64,000 nucleotides of DNA from Cheiracanthium punctorium (GCA_038373885.1 JAWZYV010013276.1:106458-170457); one strand, 5' to 3'. Positions 45,543 to 56,761 are shown, counted from the first letter of the stretch. Made by a program: numbers and translations. Notes: generated from the letters alone by a model not told the origin.

Positions 45543-47224
45543 AACAGGAATAGTGATATTAACATAGTATGTGAATATACGAAAAGAAAATGAACTACAA
45601 TTGTTTGTTTGAACTTAATGTTCTGAAACTTATTTTTAGGTATTCAGAAGTGCTGTATTTTACCACAAGAATTTTATGAACATCATTTTTTTTTCTTTGA
45701 GATCACGCAGTATATGTTAAAAGAACGTTTCTGCCTCCCACCCCCTTAGGTTACGATTTTGCAAAAAAGCTGTCTAACCTAGCACCTTCGTTAAAAAACT
45801 GACATACATGACAACGTATTATTTACTTCAGCAGTTCTAGCTAGGCTTAAATTAACGGGAAAAAAAAAAAAACTTTCTGGTCCTTATAATATACCATGAT
45901 AGTTCACGTAATCATAGAGCACAAGGGAAAACTCTTCTTCAAGATTTGTGATAAACAATAACATCTAAATGTAAAATAATAAAAATTTAATGTCTGAAAG
46001 TGAATATTTTTTGAATTTCTTTTATGTTCGTATGAACAAGAAATAATACAAACAAATAATAATATTACAAGCAATACTACAGAGTTACAAATAATAATAC
46101 AGTTTACTTTCGGGTTCATCAAAGTGCTGCCATCTTTCGTTTATGAAATACATTAAAATAGACTTATCGTCGTCCATCAGACAAAAGTAAACTTTGAGAA
46201 CTAAAAATGGAAATTTAAGTGTTTTTCAATGTCTAGAACAGAAACTAAAAAAAAAAAAATTTTTCTTTTTTGTTGTTGTTGTTGCGTAATTTTGTTGTGT
46301 AATTTAGAATAACTGACTTCCGCACTATTTCGGGATCAATACTGATTCAAGGTATCGGATTGTTGCAAGATTTTTTCGTAATTGTTAGTTATCCTTTATA
46401 TCCAGTAGGAGATTAAAAGCTACATTTGAAATTCGCCACATAAGAAAATAAGATTTACTGCCAAAGACGCCAAAGACGTTCTGTAAAAATTATTTCCTCT
46501 TCTCCATTATGATATTACATCTCGAAAACACTCTATCGATAATATGATTTTGATGCGGCTGAAGTCATCAAGGCAAAAATATTCATAATGGCGGACTAGG
46601 AAAAAAAAAAACTTATGTTGTAGGTATCATTAAATATATTGCAGACAAGCGTGTTCTTAGAAGGAAGGGAAAAAAAATTGTATGGAAATGTGAAATTCTG
46701 CAATTTATTGGACGTATAGGAATCGAACTATGTCATTAGTGTAAAATATTCATCTTTCTGATTTTCTTTTCTTTTCTTTTCTTTCTCAGTACGATAACAT
46801 TATGGAAAATTAGTAGAGTGGATTTGATGACTTTATGATACTTTGAGACTTTTTGTTATACTCATGATTTATTCTGTTACTCTATAGTTGAAATCTCGAG
46901 AAAGATCAACAGTAATGTATTTTACACACACAATAATAAAGAAATTATTTTTAGTTAAAACACTCAATTAAGATTGCACACAACTAATTTCGTTTATTAT
47001 TTTTTTAAACATAAAATTTTATGTCTAAAATTTTATGTATTAGTGTAACCTTAAACCCAGTGGCGCATCCAAGATTTTAGTTTAGGGGGGGGCTGGGCTA
47101 CAAATACTGCTGAACTCGGTTACAGTGACCTCGATAATATAGTTCTCTCTTATAACGTGAATATATTCTGTACCACTTGGCTTGCCCATAGAACACAAGC
47201 AATCTAACTCTAATACAGAGTAAA
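45543..47224. other. 1.7 kb without a gene
   Basis: AT-rich DNA. At 47058-47100 GTGGCGCATCCAAGATTTTA followed by a G run looks like one decayed end of a hAT element similar to MITE I. Confidence 0.4.
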
Positions 47225-47228
47225 ATAG

Positions 47229-48147
47229 TGTTACGAATTTTCGGGGCATCCCGCTGCTCTGGGGCTTAAAATGGTTTCAAATTCGTATTCTTCGCTTCAA
47301 ATAGATAAATTTTGCTTTTTGTTGCATAAAAATCTGACAATTAGAACCGGAGATATGGAGGTTTCGGTTAGCCATTGTTTTTCAATGGAGGTTCTAGAAA
47401 TGTCGAGAAATATTAGTCCTAGGGCTTCGATCTCTTCACATTTGAGCACTTATTTTTGGCGCCCAATTGGGCGATATTTCGCCAAAAGACACCAAGCTTG
47501 GCGACTTTTTGGTCATTTGGCGCGATTTTCCCAATGGGGCCTCGAAGTTGTTTTTCCTGCATTAAAAACGCATAATAACCTAACATTTCTCTTCTATGAC
47601 GTAATCAGAAGTCCCGCTTTATCTGGAATCTTCGAGGAATATACTTTTCTAGAAACCGCTCGCAGCTTCTGCCTCCTCTATAAATTCCACCAGCGCGCTG
47701 CCCCGACAGTTCAGTGCGAGTTGAACGCTCAATGTGTGAAGAGCTCTCAGTACGCTTGCTTTGTGAATGGATAGCGCTATAGAAGCCGTGTTTTAGCTTG
47801 CTTTATGAAGCTGTTTTTAAAGTGCTGTGTGTAAATTCTTCATTGCTGTGTCTTAAGGGATTGTGTACGATATCTTTTGAATATTTCCACTGAATTCTTG
47901 CCAGTGAAAGTGTTCTATTTTGTGTGAGAAATACAGCATTTGTGAGACCTTCAGATCCAAGCGAACTGTTAAAAGCACATTACTGCTAGATTGTGCTTGT
48001 GAATTGTGTACAGCTGATTGTTCTACGAAGTTCTAGAAGCCATAAAGTTTGTGTTCCATCCTGACAAGTGACTTTTTACTTGAACTTTTTACACCAACTG
48101 GACTTTAGAACGACGAACCCCAGGAGTAGCAGAGTAGTTTCGGAACA
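47229..48147 (+). mobile_element. Solo LTR, family D, copy D1 (919 bp)
   Basis: Exact 4-bp duplication ATAG (47225-47228 and 48148-48151). Ends TGTTACGAATTTTC and TTTCGGAACA. Inside: TTGGCGCCCAATTGGGCG palindrome near 47456, TGACGTAATC (CRE-like) near 47599, a TATA box CTATAAATTC near 47680, CCCCGACAGTTCAGTGCGAG about 20 bp further, and an ATAAAG site near 48042 before the 3' end. The 167-codon frame across its first half is not kept in D2. Solo LTRs arise by recombination between the two LTRs of one element. Confidence 0.93.
47680..47725 (+). promoter_or_regulatory. Putative LTR promoter: TATA box and initiator
   Basis: TATAAATTC followed after ~25 bp by a TTCAGTGCGAG segment. The counterpart in D2 keeps both (TATAAAAATC and TTCAGTGCGAG), which supports function in the parent retrotransposon. 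No gene lies downstream now. Confidence 0.55.
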
Positions 48148-48339
48148 ATAGTTATCTGACATTTTCAGTGACTTGTATCTGTGTTTCATAAACTAACTGT
48201 AAGTATTTATTTTAAAAAAATAACATTTTAGTAAAATGTATTTTAGAAATAATTCGAAGACAACTTTAATAAAGAAAAAGTTTAATTCATTAGTGACCAT
48301 TTTCAATTTTTAGTGCATTTGACATCTAACTTTCCACCT

Positions 48340-48837
48340 TTAACCCTTTAATGCGCAGTGTTCCTGCTCTGGGAACACCCAATTCTGACGTTTGGACTGT
48401 TGCTAGTCACGAAGAATAGATTGGATTTCTATAAAAATAGTTGCGGGTGATAGAGCTCCACGAGAATCCTTCACTTTTTAGCACGTCATTTCCCGTCACA
48501 AAATGGTCACGATTCTTTTTAACAGCACTGACATCTGCCGAAACATGGAAGAATGCGAGAACAGCTGGATAGCTTGCCCCGTTCTGGAAAAAGGGCAGCC
48601 GTTGCCATCCCTCTACTTAACGACCAGCAAGAGAGCGGACGATCGAAACGTTCATCGCGTGCCACAGATCGAGAGACCCTTTTTTGACGCAGCTGGCTGC
48701 GCGGCACAGCCGGCTGCGTCAAAAAAGGGTCTCTCGATCTGTGGCACGCGACGAACGTTTCAATCGTCCGCCCTCTTGCTGGTCGTTAAGTTGAGCGATG
48801 TCAACGGCTGCCCTTTTCCAGCGTTGGGAAAGGGTTA
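48340..48837. mobile_element. TTAA hairpin element family B, copy B4
   Basis: Left TTAA at 48340-48343 with CCCTTTAATGCGCAG. The hairpin centre is near 48705: GACGCAGCTGGCTGCG opposite CAGCCGGCTGCGTC, arms of about 120 bp with few mismatches. The right end stops at GGGAAAGGGTTAG; the last ~15 bp and TTAA are missing or altered. Confidence 0.83.
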
Positions 48838-49735
48838 GCAAAGTTTCATAAACAGAGGCCTTGTCTCCAAAAATTTCATCAATAAAATGAACCAGAATTT
48901 TTGAGCTGTCAATATTACTCACCTGTTTTATGTGAAAGATACAATTATTATTGTATGGAGTCTATTAAGTGTTCAAATAATGGAATTTCTCAACTGCAAA
49001 AAAAATATCGCAATTGAGATCCATTTTGAGAAAACATTCCGACGTTTAATCGCTCCAATTCAATTGAGAATGTCCGGGAAGGTAGGGGTGGGGGAATTTC
49101 GAAAACAGCGTTTCGAAGCCTGCATTCCTTCCCCAGTTATAATCCACTGTCCTTCATTTTCGATCGTTTTCGAAGGCTTTCCAGTTTTATAAAAGTAAAT
49201 CGCTCTCGCCAGATATACTCTTTTTCCTTTAATGATTCGACGATCTTCTGTCTGATGATGGCCATTTATTGTCGGAGAGAATGCGCGGCTATTAAAAAGG
49301 CAAGAGAATGCAATCGAATGGAGGGATGGTCATTTCAGCGACGATGATGATGTGACATTTTTGAAAATGCTGCCTCCCCCCCCCTCCCCACCTATCAAAT
49401 AGTTTTAAAGAAATATTTATGCGGCTGCAGGTAATCGCAACGCAGAAACGTTATCGTATAGATAGATAGATGTTCAGTTTGAAGCGATGGCGTTCTGAAC
49501 AATGCAAGCTGTCATCTAAAGATCGGTGTACATAAAACAATAAGTATGTGCATTATGGAATTCGAATGCGTTAAGCTTATGTCAGAGATGCCAAGTCTCC
49601 GGCTTTTTTCGGGAGATTTCCCACCACTAATTTTTACTTATAATTTATGTTTAAAATAAGTCCAAATATTTAATCGAAATTAAAATTGCTCTGTTATGTG
49701 AAAAGAAAACCACTGTAAAGTTCCGTATTTCATAT
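48838..49735. other. Unique DNA, no gene supported
   Basis: No repeat partner. 49190-49450 is less AT-rich and contains GTCGGAGAGAATGCGCGGC and GCGACGATGATGATGTGACA. It could be conserved or regulatory, but the sequence alone does not show it. Confidence 0.35.
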
Positions 49736-50407
49736 TACTTTCCGAACATGTACCATGTAAGGAAAGTATTGTAATCATGAAAAAATTCGAATTCGAAATT
49801 TTGGTGTATTGACACGTTTTGAGGTCTTCTGAATTCATTTATGCTATTTTTACGAGATGTATGTATGTATGTGTGTATGTGTGTAAGTGTGTATGTGTGT
49901 TTGTGTGTATGTGAGTGAACACGATAGCTCCTGAACAGGGCATGCGATTGAGCTCAAATTGGGTATATATGTTATAAACCACCGTCGCAAGACCGGTATT
50001 GATTTTGGTGTGTATAGGACTTACAGTTTTTCTACAGGGATAAAATAAAGATTTCTTTTACATTATGGCCTATGGAGGAAAATTTTGGAAAGTGCGCTAG
50101 CGTTTAAACGGTACATTCGATTGAGCTCAAATTGGGTATATATGTTATAAACCACCATTGTAAGACCGGTATTGATTTTGATGTTTATAGGACTTACAGT
50201 TTTTCTACAGGGCTACGACAAAGATTTCTTTTACATTATGGCCTATGGGGAGAAATTCTTGAAAGTGCGCTAGCGTTTAAACGGTACATTCGATCGAGCT
50301 TCAATTTGGTATATATGTTTGTATTATGCATCGATTAAAATTTATTGAAATGCTTGGTAATGATCTTAATCGTAAGTGTTCGGAAAGTCGAGTGGAGTCA
50401 CTCCAGA
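49736..50407 (-). mobile_element. Helentron/DINE-1-like element, copy A5
   Basis: Hairpin end at 49736-49768 with TACTTTCC, ACATGTACCATGT and GGAAAGTA, the best preserved hairpin. GT-rich tract 49858-49915, internal units from about 49952, 50125 and 50299, then TGTTCGGAAAGTCGAGTGG and GAGTCACTCCAGA at 50407. No coding. Confidence 0.82.
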
Positions 50408-50409
50408 TT

Positions 50410-51085
50410 TTTTTTTTCTTGTGGATGATTTGGAAAGCCTATACGTGGAGCATCTGCCTACGGGGAGCAAAGGACTTTCTAGGGGTTCTAACGTATATTT
50501 AACCCTTTAACGCGCAGTGTTCCTGGGAACACCTAACTGGGAAAACATAACTCTGACGTTTTGACTGTTGTGAGTCGCGAAAAATAGATTGGATTTCTAT
50601 AAAAAATAGTTGCGGGTGACCTAGCTCCACGAGAATCCTTTACTTTTTGGCGCGACCTTTCCCGTCAAAAAAAGGTCACGATTATTTTTAACAGCACTGA
50701 CATCTGCTGAAAAATGGACGAATGCGAGAACAGCTGGGTAGATGGCCCAGTGCTGAAAAAAGGGCAGCCATTGTCAAAAAAGGGGTCTCTAGATCTATGG
50801 CATGCGATGAACGTTTCGATCGTTCCGCCCTCTTGCGGGTCGTTCAGTCGAGCGATGGCAACGGCTGCCGTTTTTTCAGCATTGGGAAAGGGTTGCGCCT
50901 CAAAGGGTAAGGTGTAAGGAATCCACCAGAGGGCCGACCCAAGGGTTTACGGCTTTAATCCCTCTGGGGAAACATTTATCGCCTCAAAGGGTTAAGCTAC
51001 ATCTGGAGAAAACCGAGCAAAATTCCTGACACGTGCCATCTACCATATTCAGTGTCTTATCCGCTCTCCCATGGTGGGGCCCCAT
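50410..51085 (-). mobile_element. tRNA-derived SINE, copy C4, split by B5
   Basis: The first part (50410-50498) has GGACTTTCTAGGGGTTCTAA and CGTATA; the second (50996-51085) has CTACATCTGGAGAAAACCG, GTGCCATCTACCAT and CCCATGGTGGGG. Together they make a minus-strand SINE interrupted at a TTAA by family B copy B5. Confidence 0.8.
50499..50995. mobile_element. TTAA hairpin element family B, copy B5 (collapsed left arm)
   Basis: TTAA at 50499-50502 and 50992-50995. It lacks most of the left hairpin arm: GGGCAGCCATTG joins directly to TCAAAAAAGGGGTCTC, so it no longer folds. The right end is extended by ~85 bp carrying a second copy of the GCCTCAAAGGG end. Its position inside SINE C4 confirms TTAA as target. 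Confidence 0.85.
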
Positions 51086-51114
51086 CTTACGTACGAAGAA
51101 ATTGAATTTTAAAT

Positions 51115-51471
51115 AACGGGTTTTTGAATTTAAACGACCCTATTTTAAAGCTGTCTACAGGACGAAAGTACTATTGAGAAAATCATAAAAAATTGTGCAG
51201 GGTATAGTGAAGGGATGATAATTTGTTTGAGCGAATTAAAAAAAAAATTAGTTCAAAAATTCACCAGCAGGGGGCGTTCTTTAATGAACTAAACGCCTGG
51301 AGGGGCCTCCCCGTCTCCAAACCTCAGTCTATGCGTCTTTTGGCTTTGGGGGGGGGGACTGTGAAACATTGGATAAGTCGTGATCATCCGAGAACTTTGA
51401 CTGATCTTAAAAACAGCCTTTCACGACATGTTCCTAACATTTTCCCGAATACAACTGCGGTCAGCTGCGGA
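51115..51471 (+). pseudogene. mariner relic DD2, left part with transposase C-terminus
   Basis: It starts with the long terminal arm (CCCTATTTTAAAGCTGTCTA, TTTGAGCGAATT). The coding part gives SMRLLALGGGTVKHWISRDH then PRTLTDLKNSLSRHVPNIFP. The same family as the relic at 11783-12167. It is interrupted at GCTGCGGA by hAT element CC and resumes at 52748. Confidence 0.75.
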
Positions 51472-52157
51472 CATAGGCGTAGAGTCATATGGGCCCGTGG
51501 GGCTCGAGCCCCCCAATAATTTACCACTAAATACAGAAAATTAATTTATACTAACATAAAAAAAAGCATTTCACGTCATTTACAAACGTTTAAAAAAACC
51601 TTTACTTGGACTTTTAAAAATTTTCTTCTTTTGATTTCAATCATGATTTAGTTTTCATTGTGACGCCACGTAACACACAATGTTACTATAAGCTGCCCTC
51701 GCCAGGCTCTGGTTCATTAAAATCAGATTATGCAATGTAAAGTATGAAATGAAGAAAAGTTCAGATGTGTCTAAAATGCACTATCTCATCGAAAATGTTT
51801 TTTTTTTCCTCCTTTGGATTTTTTACACTGCTTCTATTTTTAACTTATAACATGGTAGTAAGATACTAACATGGATGCTTACCTTACATAGGTGTAGAAT
51901 TTTATAGACCCATAGAGCTCGAGCGCCTCCAATAATTTACACTATATATAGTAAGTCATTGCTGCCAACTACTACGGAATATAATTAATCATTTTTTGTA
52001 AACAGTCTATTTTTTAATTATTTTTTTAAATAGCAACTACCTCGCGCGCGCAGCACAAAAATTTTGCTATATTTTAAGCCGAAAAATCATGTAGAAAAAG
52101 TGGTTATATATATTCCATGGTAGTTGGCAGCTATTACTAAGTTATATGTACGTGAAT

Positions 52158-52321
52158 CAGTGGCGTAGCCAGAAATTTTTCATGGGGGAGTTACGACTTC
52201 TGCAACTCACATATATGTATACGAGTGTATGATAAGGGAGTGAAGAATATACATTTTGTATGGAAAAAAATTCCTCATGGGGGGTTGACCCCCCCCTAAC
52301 ATCCCCTTGGCTACGCCACTG
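52158..52321. mobile_element. hAT MITE I, copy 3 (164 bp)
   Basis: Exact 8-bp duplication ACGTGAAT (52150-52157 and 52322-52329) with ends CAGTGGCGTAGCC and GGCTACGCCACTG. This copy fixes the boundaries and superfamily for copies 1 and 2. Nested in CC. Confidence 0.93.
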
Positions 52322-52339
52322 ACGTGAATATATGTGGTT

Positions 52340-52693
52340 TAGAGATGAGTTCGGGCTCATTTTTTTAAGCCCGAGCCCGAGGATTTTTAATCCGAGCCCG
52401 CCCGACCCCGAGCAATATTATTAAAGTTGGAGCCCGAGCCCGAAATTTCAGCTAAACACAAATAAAATGAACTACTTCATTAATAGGATACAATAATTTT
52501 TGGAGCTTCACACACCTTCTAGTCCCCCGTGCCTCTATTTTTTGAAATAAGTACGTCTATTTATCCCATGAATCACTTTTTAAAATCTGTTTCAAGGAGT
52601 ATGTTCAACAAAGGAGAAATTTTTCACGAGCCCGAGCCCGCCCGAGCCCGAACGTAATCGCGAATTACAGAGCCCGAGCCCGTCTCATCTCTA
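52340..52693. mobile_element. hAT MITE J, copy 1 (354 bp)
   Basis: Exact 8-bp duplication ATGTGGTT (52332-52339 and 52694-52701). Ends TAGAGATGAGTTCGGGCTC and GAGCCCGTCTCATCTCTA. Both end zones are built from GCCCGA hexamers (AGCCCGAGCCCG). The AT-rich middle is shared with J3. Nested in CC. Confidence 0.93.
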
Positions 52694-52747
52694 ATGTGGT
52701 TGTGGGGCCCGGCCCCCCCCAATAATTTTGAAAACTTTACGCTTATG

Positions 52748-53045
52748 GCTGCGGAGCATGCTGTCTTACGATTCCAGAGGGTAGCTGGCAAGGATGGCCG
52801 TCATGCTGAATTTGTTTTGTTGTAATAATATTTATTGGCTATCATAAATGTACGCTAAATGTGTAATTCATTAAAAAAAACCGCCCCCTGGTGGCGAACA
52901 TTCGAACTCATTTCTTTTAATTCGCTCAAACGAATTCCAACCGCTTCATTATGTCCTACACAAAATTTCATGTTTTTCTCAAGCAATAGTTTCCGCCTGT
53001 AGACAACTTTAAAATAGGGTCGTTAAATTTGGGGCACCCTATCTA
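52748..53045 (+). pseudogene. mariner relic DD2, right part
   Basis: It resumes the transposase end: AEHAVLRFQRVAGKDGRHAE then FVLL and a stop. After it comes the right terminal arm (CCCCTGGTGGCGAACATTCG, AATTCGCTCAAACGAATTCC, TAGACAACTTTAAAATAGGG), the inverted partner of 51115-51260. A frameshift separates this part from the left one. Confidence 0.75.
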
Positions 53046-53049
53046 TACC

Positions 53050-53510
53050 TTCAGAAATGTTTTACTGTATACGCAATCAATTATTATTAGGCTTCATTTA
53101 AATAATGAGTTAACCAATGGTAAGGTAACCAGCGGTAAGGTTATAAGACCATAAGAGCAGCGTGACTCTTAACTGTTTTCTTTCCTTTTCAAAAATTTGG
53201 GAGGGAGGGAGTGTGTGGGGGGGGGGGGGGCGCCTATCGAATTCAGGAGCAGAAAAGAGAAGTTTCTTTGTAAATTCCAATACAATGAAAATTATCAAAG
53301 ATTTTTAGACAAAGTTGGCGGACACGTGACACCCGACACTACGTCGATAGTAAAAAGAAATGGGTGGCAATTTCGTTTTTTATTTTGTTGCTTCCTAGGA
53401 GTAGGATTTTCATATAATATTAACTGTTTCGACTTTAACCGTACTTGTTATCTATGCACCCTAAGTTCAAGTGGACGTATCCTCCCTTGAGTTTTTCGGT
53501 TGAAAATACA
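53050..53510. other. No gene supported
   Basis: A 97-codon plus frame at 53197-53490 starts in a G run and matches nothing I know. Confidence 0.35.
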
Positions 53511-53820
53511 GTCCACTCTCGATAATCCGGTGGTTGGTTAATCCGGCACTCTTCGGAAACACAAATCTACTGCCTTTCGACTAGCGGACCTCCATGGATA
53601 TAAGCAAGCATGCCCCGATCTTGCGCTCCCCCCCCTCTTTTGTCATTGTCTACTAGTTTATCTAGCGCACTTTGTAGTGTATTTATCTGGTGTGTTACAA
53701 TGTATTTCGATAATTCGGTGACTCTCTGGTTCCATATACGTACGTGAATGGCGTAGCCAGGATTTTGTTTCGGGAGGGGCACAGAGAGTTTTGTCCAACT
53801 AATTAATATTCTAATTAGAA
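53508..53820. repeat. Isolated pogo-like and hAT-like ends
   Basis: ACAGTCCACTCTCGATAATCC at 53508 resembles a pogo/Tigger terminus. At 53747-53790 GGCGTAGCCAGGATTTTGTT with a following G-rich stretch resembles a hAT end like MITE I. Neither has a clear partner end. Confidence 0.4.
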
Positions 53821-54205
53821 ATTGTAATTAGAAATATTTTAATTATTAATTAATCTTAAATTAAAAAAATTATAATTATTAATTATAATAACAAATAATA
53901 TTCTAAGTACTAATTATAACTAAAAATGAGATTCTAATTGTTAATTCCAATTATAATATTACTTAATTAGGAATTTCACAAAAATATCATTAAATATATG
54001 TTTAAAGATGCTATTGTAATTAGAAATATTTTAATTATTAATTAATCTTAAATTTAAAAAAATTATAATTATTAATTATAATTAGAAATAATATTCTAAG
54101 TACTAATTATAACTAAAAATAACATTCTAATTGCTTATTCTAATTCTAATATTACTTAATTAGGAATTTCACAAAAATATCCTTAAATATATGTTTAAAG
54201 AAGCT
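53821..54205 (+). repeat. 192-bp AT-rich tandem duplication
   Basis: Two units, 53821-54012 and 54013-54205, begin ATTGTAATTAGAAATATTTT and differ at few positions. Each is rich in TAATTA words and their inversions. Confidence 0.92.
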
Positions 54206-54531
54206 ATTCAGTATTAATTCCGCGAGTTAATTAATAATCCTTCAATATAATTATCTCTGTAGATAGATGCTTATATACCGGCTTGTCTGGCGTTATCTCA
54301 ACCAGATAAGATTTGTTTTTTAATCCAGGCCCGTATCCTGCTACTACAATAAGACTTATTCTACAATAAATATATCTAAAGGAAGATACTGAAAATAAAA
54401 CTAAATAAATGATTTTACGACCGTAGTAAAAAATATTTCTATGTAAAATTCTCTTATTATAAACAGGAAATATATCAATCTATCCCGGATTTTCAATCAG
54501 CTCATTTGCAGCTGCATATAACTAATACATA

Positions 54532-55783
54532 CAGGTTGATTCAAAATTAGTGTGACCAATTTTAAAAGTGTATAATTATTTCTGGTAAATTTTAATTTAC
54601 CACCAGTTCTATTTTAAAAATTAAACGTTTAAATTACCAATCGAACTACTTTTATTAGTGGGAGTAAATTTTGGCTCCGAAATTAGATCCTCAAACCCGA
54701 AACGAAATTTTTAAGCTTTTGTAGGATGGTTGCTCAAATTCTGTTATAAATAAAGCATTTAAAATTCAGAAAAGGCATTTTTCTAATGGATAACTATCTA
54801 AACTTTGAAAAGAAATAAAATTTGGCTGGCAATCAAGAGCTCCAGGGGTAAAATGTGGACGAAAGGAAGTCCTTCGTGAAAAAGAAAAAAAGAAGCTGAA
54901 AAGACTTATCGTTGTAGGAAATCCTCTTCCTCAAAGAACTTTAGAAAAGAAACTACAGGTATCCCAATCGACACTTTGTCGTCAGATAAAGAAATTGCCT
55001 ATAAAAATTGAAGAAAGTAGTTTGTCATCAAATATCTGCAAACACTGTAGAAAAATGAAGAAAACGTTCTTGGCCTCTGTATTTAATGTTACGCAAAGTT
55101 AGATATAAAACATGGATAACTTCTGATGAAGCTTTGTTTCGTCTGTAATTCACAACTGACAAAAGGAGGTTCAATATATTTCACACGAACAACGTCGCAA
55201 AGACGCAGCTGTTTTGCAAAAGGCAAGTTAGACGTTAGGTACTGTGGTATGGATGGGAATGTCCTCTCAAGGCTTAATAAAACCATTTTTTGTAGAACCG
55301 AAGGTTAAAATTGATGCTAAATACTATCAGAATAAAGTTCTGGAGCACATGATCAAAGAAAGTAAACGTCTTTACCCCCAAGAAAACTTTTACACCAAGA
55401 TTCTGCACCAAGTCATACTGGAAGGTCAACTGTCAAATGGCTGAAAGATTTAAAAAAAAATGAACTTTATTTCTCCTGAAAAATGGCTACCATCATCCCT
55501 TGACTGTGCTAATTGAGATTATTTTTTTATGGGATACTTAAAAGAACAATTAAATAGACGTAAGGTAAGAACACTTTAAGGGCTTTAAAAAACAATCAAA
55601 GAGGAAGTTGGAAAAATACCTCCAAAAGTGGTCTAAAAAGCTCTTTTGGCTTGACCTAAACTTTTACGTACGTAAAGTGTACTATGCTAAAGGAAATCAC
55701 ATTGAAAATTTCGTGTAAATAACTTAATTCAATAAAATTTTATGATGCTCGGAAATTGGTCACGTTATTTTTGAATCAACCTG
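54532..55783 (+). mobile_element. mariner-like transposon, complete ends (1252 bp), inactive
   Basis: TA at 54530-54531 and 55784-55785. Inverted ends of about 30 bp: CAGGTTGATTCAAAATTAGT on the left and, complemented, CAGGTTGATTCAAAAATAAC on the right, then GTGACCAATT on both. The interior is a plus-strand transposase pseudogene. Confidence 0.93.
54850..55640 (+). pseudogene. mariner-like transposase, DD(~38)D, many lesions
   Basis: Pieces in order over several frames: RTLEKKLQVSQSTLCRQIKK (helix-turn-helix), TWITSDEALF (first catalytic Asp), MGMSSQGLIKPFFVEPKVKI, then HQDSAPSHTGRSTVKWLK (second Asp) and, after a frameshift at an A run, EKWLPSSLDCAN, a stop, DYFFMGYLKEQLN (third Asp). All three catalytic residues are still visible, with about 38 residues between the last two. 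That spacing and the W-P-SPD-type motif set it apart from the DD34E Tc1 copy. At least two frameshifts and several stops kill it. Confidence 0.88.
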
Positions 55784-55785
55784 TA

Positions 55786-56069
55786 TTTTATAATGAAGAT
55801 CACGCAAACACAAACCTATTATTATTTTTACAATTAACAGCCACAGAACAGCGACGCTAATTTAAAAAAAATAAACCTTTAATCATAATGCACAGGCTGT
55901 ACTAACTCAGTTTCTTATTGCAATTAATAGGTCAAAATGTACAGTTTTATGCAGTAACACATAATTAACCTAGAAAATCTTATGACTAGATTTTTTTATT
56001 TATCATTTTTATTTTTTCAAAATGCTTGTTTTTAATATAATGTTGCTCACAAATTTAAGATATTCTAAA
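55786..56069. other. AT-rich spacer
   Basis: Under 300 bp, nothing recognised. Confidence 0.4.
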
Positions 56070-56485
56070 TAATGCAGACACAATATTAAAATAAGAAAGA
56101 TATAGCTTGAAGAAAATCATCCAAAACTCTGGTTTCTGGAATAAAGTTGATCACTAGATTAAAATACCCTACAGAATTCAAGTACAATATTAAAATAACA
56201 AAGCTATGACTTAAGGAAAATCTTCCAAAACTTTGCCCTTCTGTATAAGGTTGGTGACAGGATTAGAATATTATACGTATACAATCCAGACACAATATTG
56301 AAATAAGTCAGACATCACTTGAAAAAAAATTCCGAAAGTCTGTCTGCTCTTTGGAATAAGGTTGATCATAAGATTGAAACTTTTTGCACATTACTAACAA
56401 AATACGTTTTACAATAACACAGACGTCACTAGAAGAAAATCTTCGAAAATTCTGGTTTCTGGAATAAAGTTGGTTCAAAATATAT
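56070..56485 (+). repeat. Tandem array, four diverged ~107-bp units
   Basis: The word ATAAAGTTG or ATAAGGTTG recurs at about 56141, 56245, 56355 and 56463 (spacings 104, 110, 108). Each is preceded by GAAAATCTTCCAAAACT-like and CAATATTAAAATAA-like words. The units are well diverged from one another. Confidence 0.8.
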
Positions 56486-56761
56486 AGAATTTTTCTACTT
56501 AAGCAGTCTTAAAAAATATAATTAATTGCAAATTTTCGACTTGTACAAGTGTTGAGTTGTTAATTAAATCTCATCAAAGTACATCTTTCATAATATTGGG
56601 AAGATTAAATGGTAAAAATACACCGGATTTGATTTCTTAATAAAAAGGGGGAAAAACAGACGCACAAAACTTTCCAGAACGGATAAGTTCTTAAAATTAT
56701 TGAGGAGGGAGGGGTTGCACTCATCGCTAGTTGGTGATCCATAAATCAGGGGGGTGGGCAC

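Larger units (their letters stand above)
51472..52747. mobile_element. hAT element CC (1276 bp), host of two MITEs
   Basis: Exact 8-bp duplication GCTGCGGA (51464-51471 and 52748-52755). Ends CATAGGCGTAGAG and TTTACGCTTATG are imperfectly inverted. GGGCCCGTGGGGCTCGAGCC near the left end has a similar stretch, GGGGCCCGGCCCC, near the right. Without the MITEs at 52158-52321 and 52340-52693 it is about 740 bp long. No transposase. Confidence 0.83.

Noticed and set aside
47271..47774. A 167-codon plus frame, the second longest in the window
   Set aside because: It lies wholly inside solo LTR D1 and is not preserved in D2 or D3.
52340..52700. GCCCGA hexamers considered as a telomere-like or CRISPR-like array
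   Set aside because: The repeats are the two inverted ends of a hAT MITE with an exact 8-bp duplication.
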